Source: an uncultured Verrucomicrobiota bacterium (GTDB lineage: Bacteria > Verrucomicrobiota > Kiritimatiellia > RFP12 > UBA1067). Taken from it: DNA of 20,817 bases. The notes under the pieces were generated by a model that saw only the letters and a list, made by a program, of their open reading frames with translations, made no database searches and was not told the DNA's origin. How positions within the stretch are numbered: the stretch's first letter is position 1; each line of letters opens with the position of its first letter. Below, piece after piece: positions 5,870-12,711 of this stretch. A program made the position numbers and the translations under genes. The stretch spans positions 1 through 20,817 of the forward strand of contig CAMOXA010000004.1 in assembly GCA_946628745.1 (NCBI GenBank), written 5' to 3'.

Positions 5870-8316
5870 CTGCGATCCCCTTTCTCCGCCGGCTCTGCGA
5901 AAGAGACGCCCGCGCGGCGACCGTCGTACGTGAACGCCTTCTCGCCCGCGCCTATCACCCGGACCGTTATCTCCTGCCGCGCGGGCATTCCCGGCGCGGC
6001 GCCGCGGCGGTCGTGCGCCACGAACTCCTTCGTTCCGTCGCGCCACTCCAGCCGCACCGTGTCGAACGCGCCCTTCTCGTACCGGTAGCCGTCGCCTTCG
6101 TCGTCGTAAAGCTCGAACTCCGCGTCCGCGCCGGGCGCGACCGTCACAGTAAGCGGCAAGCCTCGCTGCGCGTCGGCATACTGCACGACGGGTCCGCGCA
6201 CTACAATGCTGCCGCCGCGCTGAAAGACCGGTATCGAGTCGAGCGGAGCGGCCGCGTCGACCGTAGTGCCGGCCTCGTATCGCGCGCCGGTGCGTATGTC
6301 ATACCACGAGCCGGGCCTCCCGCCCGCCTCGAAGAGCGGCAGATACACCTCGCGCGACGCGACCTTTGGCGCCGTCACGGGCGCTACCAGCAGCGCCGGA
6401 CCGAACATAAACTCGTCGCCGGTGTTTCTCGCTCGCTTATCACCGGGGAAGTCGAACGCCAGAAGCCTGGTCATCGTGTATCCTTCGCGAGTCACGCGCG
6501 CAGCGAGCGAATAGATGTACGGCAGCAGTTCGTACCGCGCGCGTATCGTCTTCTCGAGCGCGTCAAACCACGGCGTACCCCTCTCGCCGAACTGCCATAT
6601 CTCGCGCGGAGTGTGCGTGCCGTGACTGCGCATCAGCGGCAGATACGCCGCCCACTCCATCATGCGCACGTAGTACTCGCGGTAGCCCTCGTTCTTCACG
6701 CCGCCGGGAAACTTGCCGTGCATGAACCAAAGACCGTCATTGCCGTACACGAAGAAGGCGCCCACGTCGACCGACCAGTAAGGACAGCCCGCCGCCATGA
6801 AGCCGAGACCGGACGGAATCTGCCGGCGGAACGAGTCCCAGTCCGCGCTCGTGTCGCCGTTCCACGTGACCGTGGCGTAGCGCTGCTGTCCGGCGAAGCT
6901 CGAACGGGTCAGATTCACCACACGCTTTGCGTCCGTCGCCGCGCGCTGGTGCTCGTATATTCCGCGGGCGTGGTACAGCGAGAAAAGCACGGCGCGTTCC
7001 GCGCCCAGCGTCGCCGAGAGGCCTTCATTGCTTAACAGCCAGCGTTCTTTCGCGCTGAACGGTCCGTATCCATCCGGCATGTGCTTCCAGTCGGAATCGA
7101 TCGGCTCGGAGCTGTCGCACCACCATGCGTCGAATCCATTCGAGAAGAACTCCTCGTCGGCGTACTTCCAGTACAGGTCGCGGCCCTCGGGCGAAAACGC
7201 GTTGTAGATGTTGTTCGGCAGCATAAGACCCCGCTCTCTGAAGTCACGCTCTTCCGGGCAGTTTTGCGGATTCGGCCATATGCTGACCATGAGACGCGCG
7301 TTCATATCGTGTACACCCTTCGCGAGCGCCGCCGGGTCGGGGTAGTGCTTGCGGTCCATCTTCATGTACCCCCACCCTTGCGGCCAGTAGTTCCAGTCCT
7401 GGACGATGAGGTCGATCGGCACGCCGAGTTCGCGATATCGCTTCAGGGTGTTCAGTATTTCCTCGCTGCTGTGATAGCGCTCCTTCGACTGGACGTACCC
7501 GAAGAAGTATCTCGGCATCATCGGCGACTCGCCCGTGAGCGTCCGGTAGCGCGCTATCGCCTCGTCCATGTTTTCGCCTCGCATGAAGTAGTAGTCCAGC
7601 TCCTTCGCGGCCTCTATCTCGAAAAGCCCTTCGCCGTCTTTGTCCGAAAAGCGCATCGCCGAACCTGCATCGAAGAGAAGCGCGTACCCTTCCGTCGACA
7701 CGAGCAGCGGCACCATAGCCTCCATATTGTGCTGGGTGAGAAAGACCTCCTTGCCGCGCAGATCCAGCCAGCCGTCGATGCGCGAGCCAAGCCCGTACAG
7801 AGACTCGCCGTCGCGCCAGTCGAAACGCACGCGGTAGCGCCCCGACGCCGCGCCGCTCTCGCGTCCGATTTCGTCGCGGACCGTCACGTCGCCGTTTTCG
7901 GTGTGCACGACGCGCGCCGACTTTTCATCGTACACGATGCGCTCGGTCGCCACGGCTTCGCCTTCGTGCGGCGACGCGGCGCGCTCCGAGAGTATCGTGC
8001 CGCCGCTCTTCGCGTCCCGGTACGAGACGCGCCCCGTGCGGCGGTCGATCGTCACGACGAGTCCCCCGCCCGTCATGCGTATTTCGCCTTCGCGCTCTTC
8101 GGTCTCGACCTTGAAAGCGAGCGGCTTTTGCGGAACGGTCACTCCGGTCGCGTTGTCCGCGAGCTTCGTCCCGAGCGCGTACTGCACGCGAACGACGCCC
8201 TCCGCGACGAAATCGCAAGCGAGCCTTCCCCCGGGAACGTCTATCTCCAGCCCGTGCGCCGCGCCGGCGGCGAACCCCGCGAGAGTCATAACGGCGATGA
8301 TTGTCTTTTTGCCCAT
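5866..8316 (-). CDS. Secreted GH31 glycosidase (alpha-xylosidase/alpha-glucosidase type)
   Basis: An 816-residue retaining glycoside hydrolase of family 31, which removes alpha-linked xylose or glucose from oligosaccharides. The signal peptide is about residues 1-22 (MGKKTII, a hydrophobic core, then AHG). An N-terminal beta domain precedes the barrel, which begins around PRYFFGYVQSKERYHS and IVQDWNYWPQGWG. The nucleophile is D401 in FDAWWCDSSEP, and the acid/base is probably D488 in TWNGDTSADW. Two beta domains end the protein (FQRGGSIVVR and FELYDDEGDGYRYEKG). The QSKERY and DWNYW patterns resemble alpha-xylosidases, so xyloglucan-like substrates are plausible; alpha-glucosidase activity cannot be excluded. 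ATG 8316 is preceded by AAGGG at a rather long distance. It lies 40 nt after GH43, and the two probably act together outside the cytoplasm. Confidence 0.92.
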   Translation of the reverse strand: MGKKTIIAVMTLAGFAAGAAHGLEIDVPGGRLACDFVAEGVVRVQYALGTKLADNATGVTVPQKPLAFKVETEEREGEIRMTGGGLVVTIDRRTGRVSYRDAKSGGTILSERAASPHEGEAVATERIVYDEKSARVVHTENGDVTVRDEIGRESGAASGRYRVRFDWRDGESLYGLGSRIDGWLDLRGKEVFLTQHNMEAMVPLLVSTEGYALLFDAGSAMRFSDKDGEGLFEIEAAKELDYYFMRGENMDEAIARYRTLTGESPMMPRYFFGYVQSKERYHSSEEILNTLKRYRELGVPIDLIVQDWNYWPQGWGYMKMDRKHYPDPAALAKGVHDMNARLMVSIWPNPQNCPEERDFRERGLMLPNNIYNAFSPEGRDLYWKYADEEFFSNGFDAWWCDSSEPIDSDWKHMPDGYGPFSAKERWLLSNEGLSATLGAERAVLFSLYHARGIYEHQRAATDAKRVVNLTRSSFAGQQRYATVTWNGDTSADWDSFRRQIPSGLGFMAAGCPYWSVDVGAFFVYGNDGLWFMHGKFPGGVKNEGYREYYVRMMEWAAYLPLMRSHGTHTPREIWQFGERGTPWFDALEKTIRARYELLPYIYSLAARVTREGYTMTRLLAFDFPGDKRARNTGDEFMFGPALLVAPVTAPKVASREVYLPLFEAGGRPGSWYDIRTGARYEAGTTVDAAAPLDSIPVFQRGGSIVVRGPVVQYADAQRGLPLTVTVAPGADAEFELYDDEGDGYRYEKGAFDTVRLEWRDGTKEFVAHDRRGAAPGMPARQEITVRVIGAGEKAFTYDGRRAGVSFAEPAEKGDRR

Positions 8317-8356
8317 TTGTCTTAACCCTTTCTAAACCAGAATTGTGTGCCGGATG

Positions 8357-9676
8357 TCATGGCGCGGACGTGAGGCGCTCCGGCTTGCAGACGCTCCTGA
8401 ACTGCTTGTCCGTAAGCGTCCACGTTCCTCCCGCCGCGCGCGCCTTTTCGAGCATCGCGCGCTCTTCGCCGGCGCCGACCGGTCTCTGGCGCCCCCAGTC
8501 GCCGAGAGTGTCCGGCCCTCTGCTCGCCGCGTGCCAATCCTTGCCGCGCGCCTTCCAGAACAGATGCCACGTACCGTCCTCGGCGTGGTAGAGGAGCGGT
8601 TCTTTCGCATTATCCTCCGGCCCGTCGCCGACGCCCGCCTTGGCGAGGCCGCGCACCCGCCTTGTCGCGTGCTTCCATTCGCCGCGGTTGCGGCGGACCA
8701 TAATCCCGAGGCCGCCGTTTTCACCGGCTGTTTCGCACGCCTTCGCTTCTATGTCGTCGAACTCGAGTCGCGGGATGGACCCGTCTGGATTGTACTTGAA
8801 CTCTTTGAAGCAGGCGCTGCGGCAGAATCCGCCGCCGCCGGGCGCCATCCCGTTGTGGTAGAACAGATAGTTCCTGCCCTTGAACTCCACGCTGCCGCCG
8901 TGTATTGTGAAGCTGCGCTCCGGCGGGGACAGTATCTCGCCGCCGTATGTCCACGGGCCGTGTATCGATTTCGCTGTCGAGTACGCCCAGCGCTCGGGTA
9001 TCCCGCCCGCGGCGTATTCGAGGTAGTACGTGTTCCCCCGCTTGTAGACCCACGGCGCCTCTTCGAAGTTCGTGCGGGGGGTACCGTCCTTTCGCTTGAG
9101 CGTGGGGCCGAACGCCTTCTCGTCCATAAGACCCGGGACGGGTTCAATCTCGCTTTTGAGCGAGACCATGTCTTTGCCGAGTTCCGCGTACCAGCACGCC
9201 GGCGTTCCGCCGCAGTTGCCCCAGAAGAGCCACGCCGAGCCGTCGCCGTCCACGAACACCGTCGGGTCGATCCACGCCTGCCCCGGTCCCGCGAGCGGCT
9301 TGCCGATCGGGTCCCTCCACGGGCCGAGCGGACTCGCCGCCGTCGCCACTCCTATGCAGTCGCCGCCGCCCTCCTTCATCACAGCGACATACCAGTACCA
9401 CCTGCCGTTGCGTTTTACCGCCTGCGACGCCCATGCGCGATCGCCCTGATGCGCCCACTTGAAGACGTCCGTCCCCATGACGACACCGTGGTGGGTCCAG
9501 TCCACCATGTTCTTCGTCGAGAGCACCTGCCAGTCTGGCATGTTGAACCAGTTGGACTTCGGCATGTCGTGGCCTGTGAAGACCCACAGCGTTTCGCCGT
9601 CCGCGACCGGCGCCGGGTCCGGCGTGAACGACTTCGCGGTTACGAGTGCGGCGAATACGATCGGCAGTGTTGTCAT
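8357..9676 (-). CDS. Secreted GH43 glycosidase (beta-xylosidase/alpha-arabinofuranosidase type)
   Basis: A 439-residue inverting glycosidase of family 43, cleaving beta-xylosides or alpha-L-arabinofuranosides from plant-type glycans. A short signal peptide (residues 1-14, ending VTA) is followed by the five-bladed propeller. The three carboxylates are visible: base D20 in TPDPAP, D137 in WIDPTVF and acid E206 in NFEEAPW. FNMPDWQVLSTKNMVDW, AYSTAKSIHGPW and SFTIHGGSVEFKG match the subfamily-1 style. The propeller seems complete by about residue 315; the last 120 residues are an extension that contains another blade-like stretch (LYHAEDGTWHLFWKARGKDW). ATG 9676 has AAGGAA 9 nt upstream. It is the first gene of the downstream operon, behind two promoter candidates. 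Confidence 0.9.
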   Translation of the reverse strand: MTTLPIVFAALVTAKSFTPDPAPVADGETLWVFTGHDMPKSNWFNMPDWQVLSTKNMVDWTHHGVVMGTDVFKWAHQGDRAWASQAVKRNGRWYWYVAVMKEGGGDCIGVATAASPLGPWRDPIGKPLAGPGQAWIDPTVFVDGDGSAWLFWGNCGGTPACWYAELGKDMVSLKSEIEPVPGLMDEKAFGPTLKRKDGTPRTNFEEAPWVYKRGNTYYLEYAAGGIPERWAYSTAKSIHGPWTYGGEILSPPERSFTIHGGSVEFKGRNYLFYHNGMAPGGGGFCRSACFKEFKYNPDGSIPRLEFDDIEAKACETAGENGGLGIMVRRNRGEWKHATRRVRGLAKAGVGDGPEDNAKEPLLYHAEDGTWHLFWKARGKDWHAASRGPDTLGDWGRQRPVGAGEERAMLEKARAAGGTWTLTDKQFRSVCKPERLTSAP

Positions 9677-9680
9677 TGCG

Positions 9681-9737
9681 TCATTCCTTTCTGTCCGGAT
9701 GCGGCTTGATGTTGTGCGCGATGCAGCGGTTTTTCAT
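9681..9737 (-). other. 18-codon upstream ORF (possible leader peptide) before GH43
   Basis: ATG 9737 opens a frame of 18 codons (MKNRCIAHNIKPHPDRKE) that stops 4 nt before the GH43 start and covers its Shine-Dalgarno. It begins 9 nt after the -10 of the nearer promoter candidate, without its own Shine-Dalgarno. Translation of such a frame could influence GH43 initiation. There is no run of one amino acid that would indicate classic attenuation. It could be chance. Confidence 0.25.
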
Positions 9738-9746
9738 GGTGGCGCT

Positions 9747-9776
9747 ATTTTACCACATGACGCCGGCCTCCGCCAA
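9747..9776 (-). promoter_or_regulatory. Promoter candidate P2, proximal, for the GH43 operon
   Basis: TTGGCG (9771-9776) and TAAAAT (9747-9752) are separated by 18 nt and read towards GH43. Both hexamers are near sigma-70 consensus (4/6 and 5/6). The start of transcription would be close to 9740. An inverted repeat directly abuts the -35. Confidence 0.5.
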
Positions 9777-9848
9777 TCGCCCGTTCGGGCGAGATCGGCT
9801 TGAAGCCCGCGTCACTTTCGGTACGAATCCCGCCCCGATGCCCTGCAA
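9750..9848 (-). other. 32-codon frame with a cysteine-synthase-like motif (gene relic or small ORF)
   Basis: Reading from TTG 9848, with GGAGG 7 nt upstream, the frame encodes LQGIGAGFVPKV and then an unrelated Arg/Ser-rich tail to TAA at 9750. Just before the TTG the same frame reads GGNK. The motif HKIQGIGAGF(I/V)P is a hallmark of cysteine synthase (CysK), so this looks like a short relic of such a gene or a small peptide that resembles it. The frame is closed upstream by a TAA inside the -10 of promoter P1. Neither neighbouring reading frame continues the CysK sequence. The match covers only about 12 residues. Confidence 0.3.
9777..9792 (-). repeat. Inverted repeat next to the P2 -35 box
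   Basis: TCGCCCG and CGGGCGA form a 7-bp arm pair with a 2-nt centre. It touches the -35 of P2 and lies about 85 nt downstream of the predicted P1 start. It could be an operator, or the hairpin of a leader RNA. There is no following T-run, so it is not a typical intrinsic terminator. Confidence 0.4.
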
Positions 9849-9880
9849 CTTGTTGCCTCCATGATGCTTGTTGTGGCTGT

Positions 9881-9909
9881 ATTATACTCTTTCGTGCCCT
9901 CATCGTCAA
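9881..9909 (-). promoter_or_regulatory. Promoter P1, near-consensus sigma-70 type
   Basis: TTGACG (9904-9909), a 17-nt spacer and a perfect TATAAT (9881-9886) read leftwards. Transcription would begin near 9874, giving a leader of about 200 nt before GH43 that contains the 32-codon frame, the inverted repeat, promoter P2 and the 18-codon upstream ORF. It is the best promoter match in the window. Confidence 0.7.
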
Positions 9910-9960
9910 TATGCACAACCACACTGCGCTGTCCGGCGCGATTCAACTCCGCCGTTTTAT

Positions 9961-12711
9961 TTAACGCGGAAAAGCGCGAATCTCGCAGGGCCCCAGGGTC
10001 AATTCGCGCTTCCTGCCGTCGAATTCCCATTCGAAGCGTCTTTCCCGCCTTGTGTCCATGTTCAAGAAATATATCTTGTCAGGATACACTGCATAGGTTA
10101 TCGCATCCACCTCGCGAGGATTTTTTGCAGAGGATATCTTCACCGTCTGTCTCACTTCCGACGCAAGCTTTCTGACGAGAGCCGAGAAGCCGTCGGCACC
10201 CTCTTTCGTCGCGGCGGGAAAAGCCCGTGCAGTAAAGAGGATGTAGCGCCCCCTGCCGTACGCGCGTTCAGCGAAGTCGGCGGGCGCCCCTTCGGGAGGC
10301 AGGAACCCGAACGGCGGAATGAGATCTTTGTCTGTATAACCGGAAAAATCCCTGTCGACGCGCGTTGTCAGCTCGGGGCGCGACATCACAAGCGTGCCGC
10401 CGCCTTTCACGTACCGCTCCAGCAAATCGCGGACTTGCGGCGTCATGGTGTTCCATCCGCCAAAGACGAGCAGATCGTACCGGCGCAAATCGGCCATGGT
10501 CGATTCGTCGTCGATCTGCATCACATCGACCTGTCCGTAGGGCGTGCCGGCGAGCCACCCGTTGCGGAACGGCTCGACGAGTCCGTCTGGACGGGGGAAG
10601 AATATGTTCTCGAGCAAATACTGGGTGCGCTCCGGCTCGCCGTACTTCCAGCGGGCGGGATCTTTCGCGGCACGGTCGTGCTGGCTCCAGACGGTAAAGC
10701 CGCCGTATTCGCCGAGATAGGCGTCGAGGTTGCCGAGCGCCATCGCGATCTTGGTCTCGGGGGTCCCCTTTGCGCGGGGATTGGCCTTCACCCAATCGTA
10801 GAACTTTTTAACGACGTCCCGGTAGTGCTTGGCCACGTAGCCGTCATAGCCTTCCTTCGCGCGCTCCTCCTTGGGCTGTCCGGGCGTGTCGGCCGTGTAC
10901 TGCCACGCCTGCTTGCCTTGCGCGCCCGACTCCAGCACTATGATCGACGTGCCCGAGACGTATTCCTGCAGAAAACCCGCCAGACATGAATCGTACTTCT
11001 GGTCCGTCCTGTACGGTATTGCGGTCGTCTGCCATTCGTGCGCATTCCACGCGCACCAGTATTCCGGACCCCACTTGCGCGCCGCGCCGCGCGCCTCGGC
11101 TGTTGTGTGCGCGATGTTCTGCGCGCCGATGGCCCACTGCTCGTTGCATATGAAGTCTACGCCGCCCGCGAGTTCGTAGCACGAAAGCGCCGCGCCGCAC
11201 GTGGAAAACACCCACGGGAACTTCGACAGCCACCCGAACGACGCTTTGGCCATGTACCTGTTGACGAAACGCTCCTTCGCCGCGTCAAGATCGAGATCCA
11301 TCGGTATGCCGCAGTTGTCGCGGCCCTGGTACATGAAGCTCGCGTACTCGCCGGCGTTGTTGCCGAGATAGCGTCCCTCGAACACGCGCGAGAGCTCCTC
11401 CTGCAGCGCGGCGCCGTCGCCCGCGTATATGCTCATGGCCCACATCTTCCGCCGGCGGATTGCACGAGCCCAGTCGTCGCGGATGTCTTCCGGCAGGTTC
11501 TCCGGCAGAAGCTTGGATGCCGTGTTCCAGCCGACATAGAGATTGCAAAGATCGTTCTTGAGAATGTCGCGCGTGAGATCGTGCGCGTCGCCATATCCGG
11601 TGTGTCCGACAAGGACGAGCTCGTTCGGGGCGGGCTGGCGAACCGGCTTTTCGGGCCGCTTTACGACGACGCTCTCAAAGTGTTTTTCGCCCTTCTTGTC
11701 GACGATTGCGACCTGCACCTTCCACGGACCTTTCCCGGCCGGGAACCTGCGGCGAAAGACCGTGTCGGTCGGCTCGGCGACGCACAGCTTCAAGTTGGAT
11801 TCCACGTCAGGATTCGGATACTTCACCTGCCATCTGGCTATTTCGTCCTTGAAAGCGTCCGCACTGATCCACCAGCTTCGTCCGGTCCTGTCGCTGCGCA
11901 CTTCGAGCGGATAACGTGGCGGGAGGTTCCCGGGCGTCGCGACAGCGCGGCGCACGCGGAGTTTCGCGTCCGGCGGCACCGCGACCGCCGCCGCGTCGAA
12001 CTCGACGCCCTTCGCCACGCGAAATTCGACGTCCGCCCCCGGTGCGACGCGGACGAGCCCCGGCTCTATTTTCGCGTTCCAGAACAGCGACACCGTGCCG
12101 CCTTCGAGCACGACGTCCAGCGAACACTTCTTCGCGTCGTTCGTGGAAACCGGCCCGCCGAGCATGAGTTCGCCCCCTTCTCTTAGAACAACTTTGAGCG
12201 CGTGGCCCCACTCGCCTTTCGCGACGCGGATCCCTCGGGGGAAAACCGCCCTGCCGGCAAGATCCCACAGATTGTCTTTCATCGCGCCCGCGAGCTCCAG
12301 ACTCGTCAAGTCTGCCGTCCACTGCGCCTCTTTTGGCAGCATGACGCGTGTGTGGTCCATGCGCCAGGCGACGCCGTCCATGACAAGCCTGCCGCCCGGC
12401 TTGATATCGAATACACGCGTGCCGGCGTCGCCGAGCCCGGTCGCCAGCGAACAGCCGCGCGCGAATTTCAACGTCGCGCCGGCTGCCACGTCCAGCCTGC
12501 CGCCGTGCACGTTGACGGAATCGGTGAAGACGAGCTCGCCGCCTTCGACGGAAAGCGCCTGGCCGTTCCACTTGTCCTGGCGCCAAGACTTGACAGTGCG
12601 GGTCTTGCCGCCAAGACTGAGCGCGATGGGTTCTTCGTCCGAGAACGTCTCGCCCCTGTCGCTGACGGGCGCGGCCGCGAGAACCGCGCATATCGCAAAG
12701 GCCGCGGTCAA
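9961..12711 (-). CDS. Putative secreted glycoside-hydrolase-like protein, 916 residues, with N-terminal beta domain
   Basis: The C-terminal ~600 residues are a paralogue of the preceding 619-residue protein: shared stretches include VGHTGYGDAHD, YLGNNAGEYASF, CYELAGGVDFICNEQ, TTAEARGAAR, AHEWQT and IIVLESGAQ, then a GATase/trimerisation-like segment (YDLLVFGGWNTMTPQVRDLL). E455 (GNNAGEY) and E594 (VLESG) are conserved in both and could be a catalytic pair; that is inference. The N-terminal ~300 residues are beta-rich with turns like GGRLDVAAGATLKF, as in beta-helix proteins. The start is TTG 12711, overlapping the previous stop as TTGA, giving a hydrophobic start (TAAFAICAVLAAAPVS) that resembles a signal peptide but lacks positive residues. 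A frame from ATG 12795 would add 28 Arg-rich codons inside the previous gene and was rejected. The exact enzyme family and substrate are unknown to me. Confidence 0.7.
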   Translation of the reverse strand: MTAAFAICAVLAAAPVSDRGETFSDEEPIALSLGGKTRTVKSWRQDKWNGQALSVEGGELVFTDSVNVHGGRLDVAAGATLKFARGCSLATGLGDAGTRVFDIKPGGRLVMDGVAWRMDHTRVMLPKEAQWTADLTSLELAGAMKDNLWDLAGRAVFPRGIRVAKGEWGHALKVVLREGGELMLGGPVSTNDAKKCSLDVVLEGGTVSLFWNAKIEPGLVRVAPGADVEFRVAKGVEFDAAAVAVPPDAKLRVRRAVATPGNLPPRYPLEVRSDRTGRSWWISADAFKDEIARWQVKYPNPDVESNLKLCVAEPTDTVFRRRFPAGKGPWKVQVAIVDKKGEKHFESVVVKRPEKPVRQPAPNELVLVGHTGYGDAHDLTRDILKNDLCNLYVGWNTASKLLPENLPEDIRDDWARAIRRRKMWAMSIYAGDGAALQEELSRVFEGRYLGNNAGEYASFMYQGRDNCGIPMDLDLDAAKERFVNRYMAKASFGWLSKFPWVFSTCGAALSCYELAGGVDFICNEQWAIGAQNIAHTTAEARGAARKWGPEYWCAWNAHEWQTTAIPYRTDQKYDSCLAGFLQEYVSGTSIIVLESGAQGKQAWQYTADTPGQPKEERAKEGYDGYVAKHYRDVVKKFYDWVKANPRAKGTPETKIAMALGNLDAYLGEYGGFTVWSQHDRAAKDPARWKYGEPERTQYLLENIFFPRPDGLVEPFRNGWLAGTPYGQVDVMQIDDESTMADLRRYDLLVFGGWNTMTPQVRDLLERYVKGGGTLVMSRPELTTRVDRDFSGYTDKDLIPPFGFLPPEGAPADFAERAYGRGRYILFTARAFPAATKEGADGFSALVRKLASEVRQTVKISSAKNPREVDAITYAVYPDKIYFLNMDTRRERRFEWEFDGRKRELTLGPCEIRAFPR

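Larger units (their letters stand above)
9677..9960. other. Intergenic region between the two operons
   Basis: This is the only sizeable gap without a recognised gene (284 nt). It contains promoters P1 and P2, an inverted repeat, the cysteine-synthase-like frame and the 18-codon upstream ORF, listed separately. I looked for a terminator behind the 916-residue gene (stop at 9961) and see only a weak 5-bp stem without a T-run, so readthrough from the upstream operon is possible. Confidence 0.6.

Noticed and set aside
5870..6046. Upstream extension of the response regulator to ATG 6046
   Set aside because: The extra 59 residues are Arg/Gly-rich overlap with GH31 and precede a normal receiver-domain start at GTG 5869.
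7081..8325. Plus-strand frame of 414 codons opposite GH31
   Set aside because: Arg/Val/His-rich shadow of the GH31 gene with no recognisable motif or Shine-Dalgarno-supported start.
8345..9709. Plus-strand frame of 454 codons opposite GH43
   Set aside because: Shadow frame; catalytic GH43 motifs are on the other strand over the same span.
9777..9792. Inverted repeat as an intrinsic terminator
   Set aside because: The stem is GC-rich, but no T-run follows it on either strand.
9677..9960. Structured non-coding RNA (6S, SRP RNA or a known riboswitch) transcribed from P1
   Set aside because: I looked for the conserved cores of these RNAs and found none; only a short hairpin is evident.
11038..12186. 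Plus-strand frame of 382 codons opposite the 916-residue gene
   Set aside because: Composition typical of an antisense frame, while the minus-strand product is conserved in its neighbouring paralogue.
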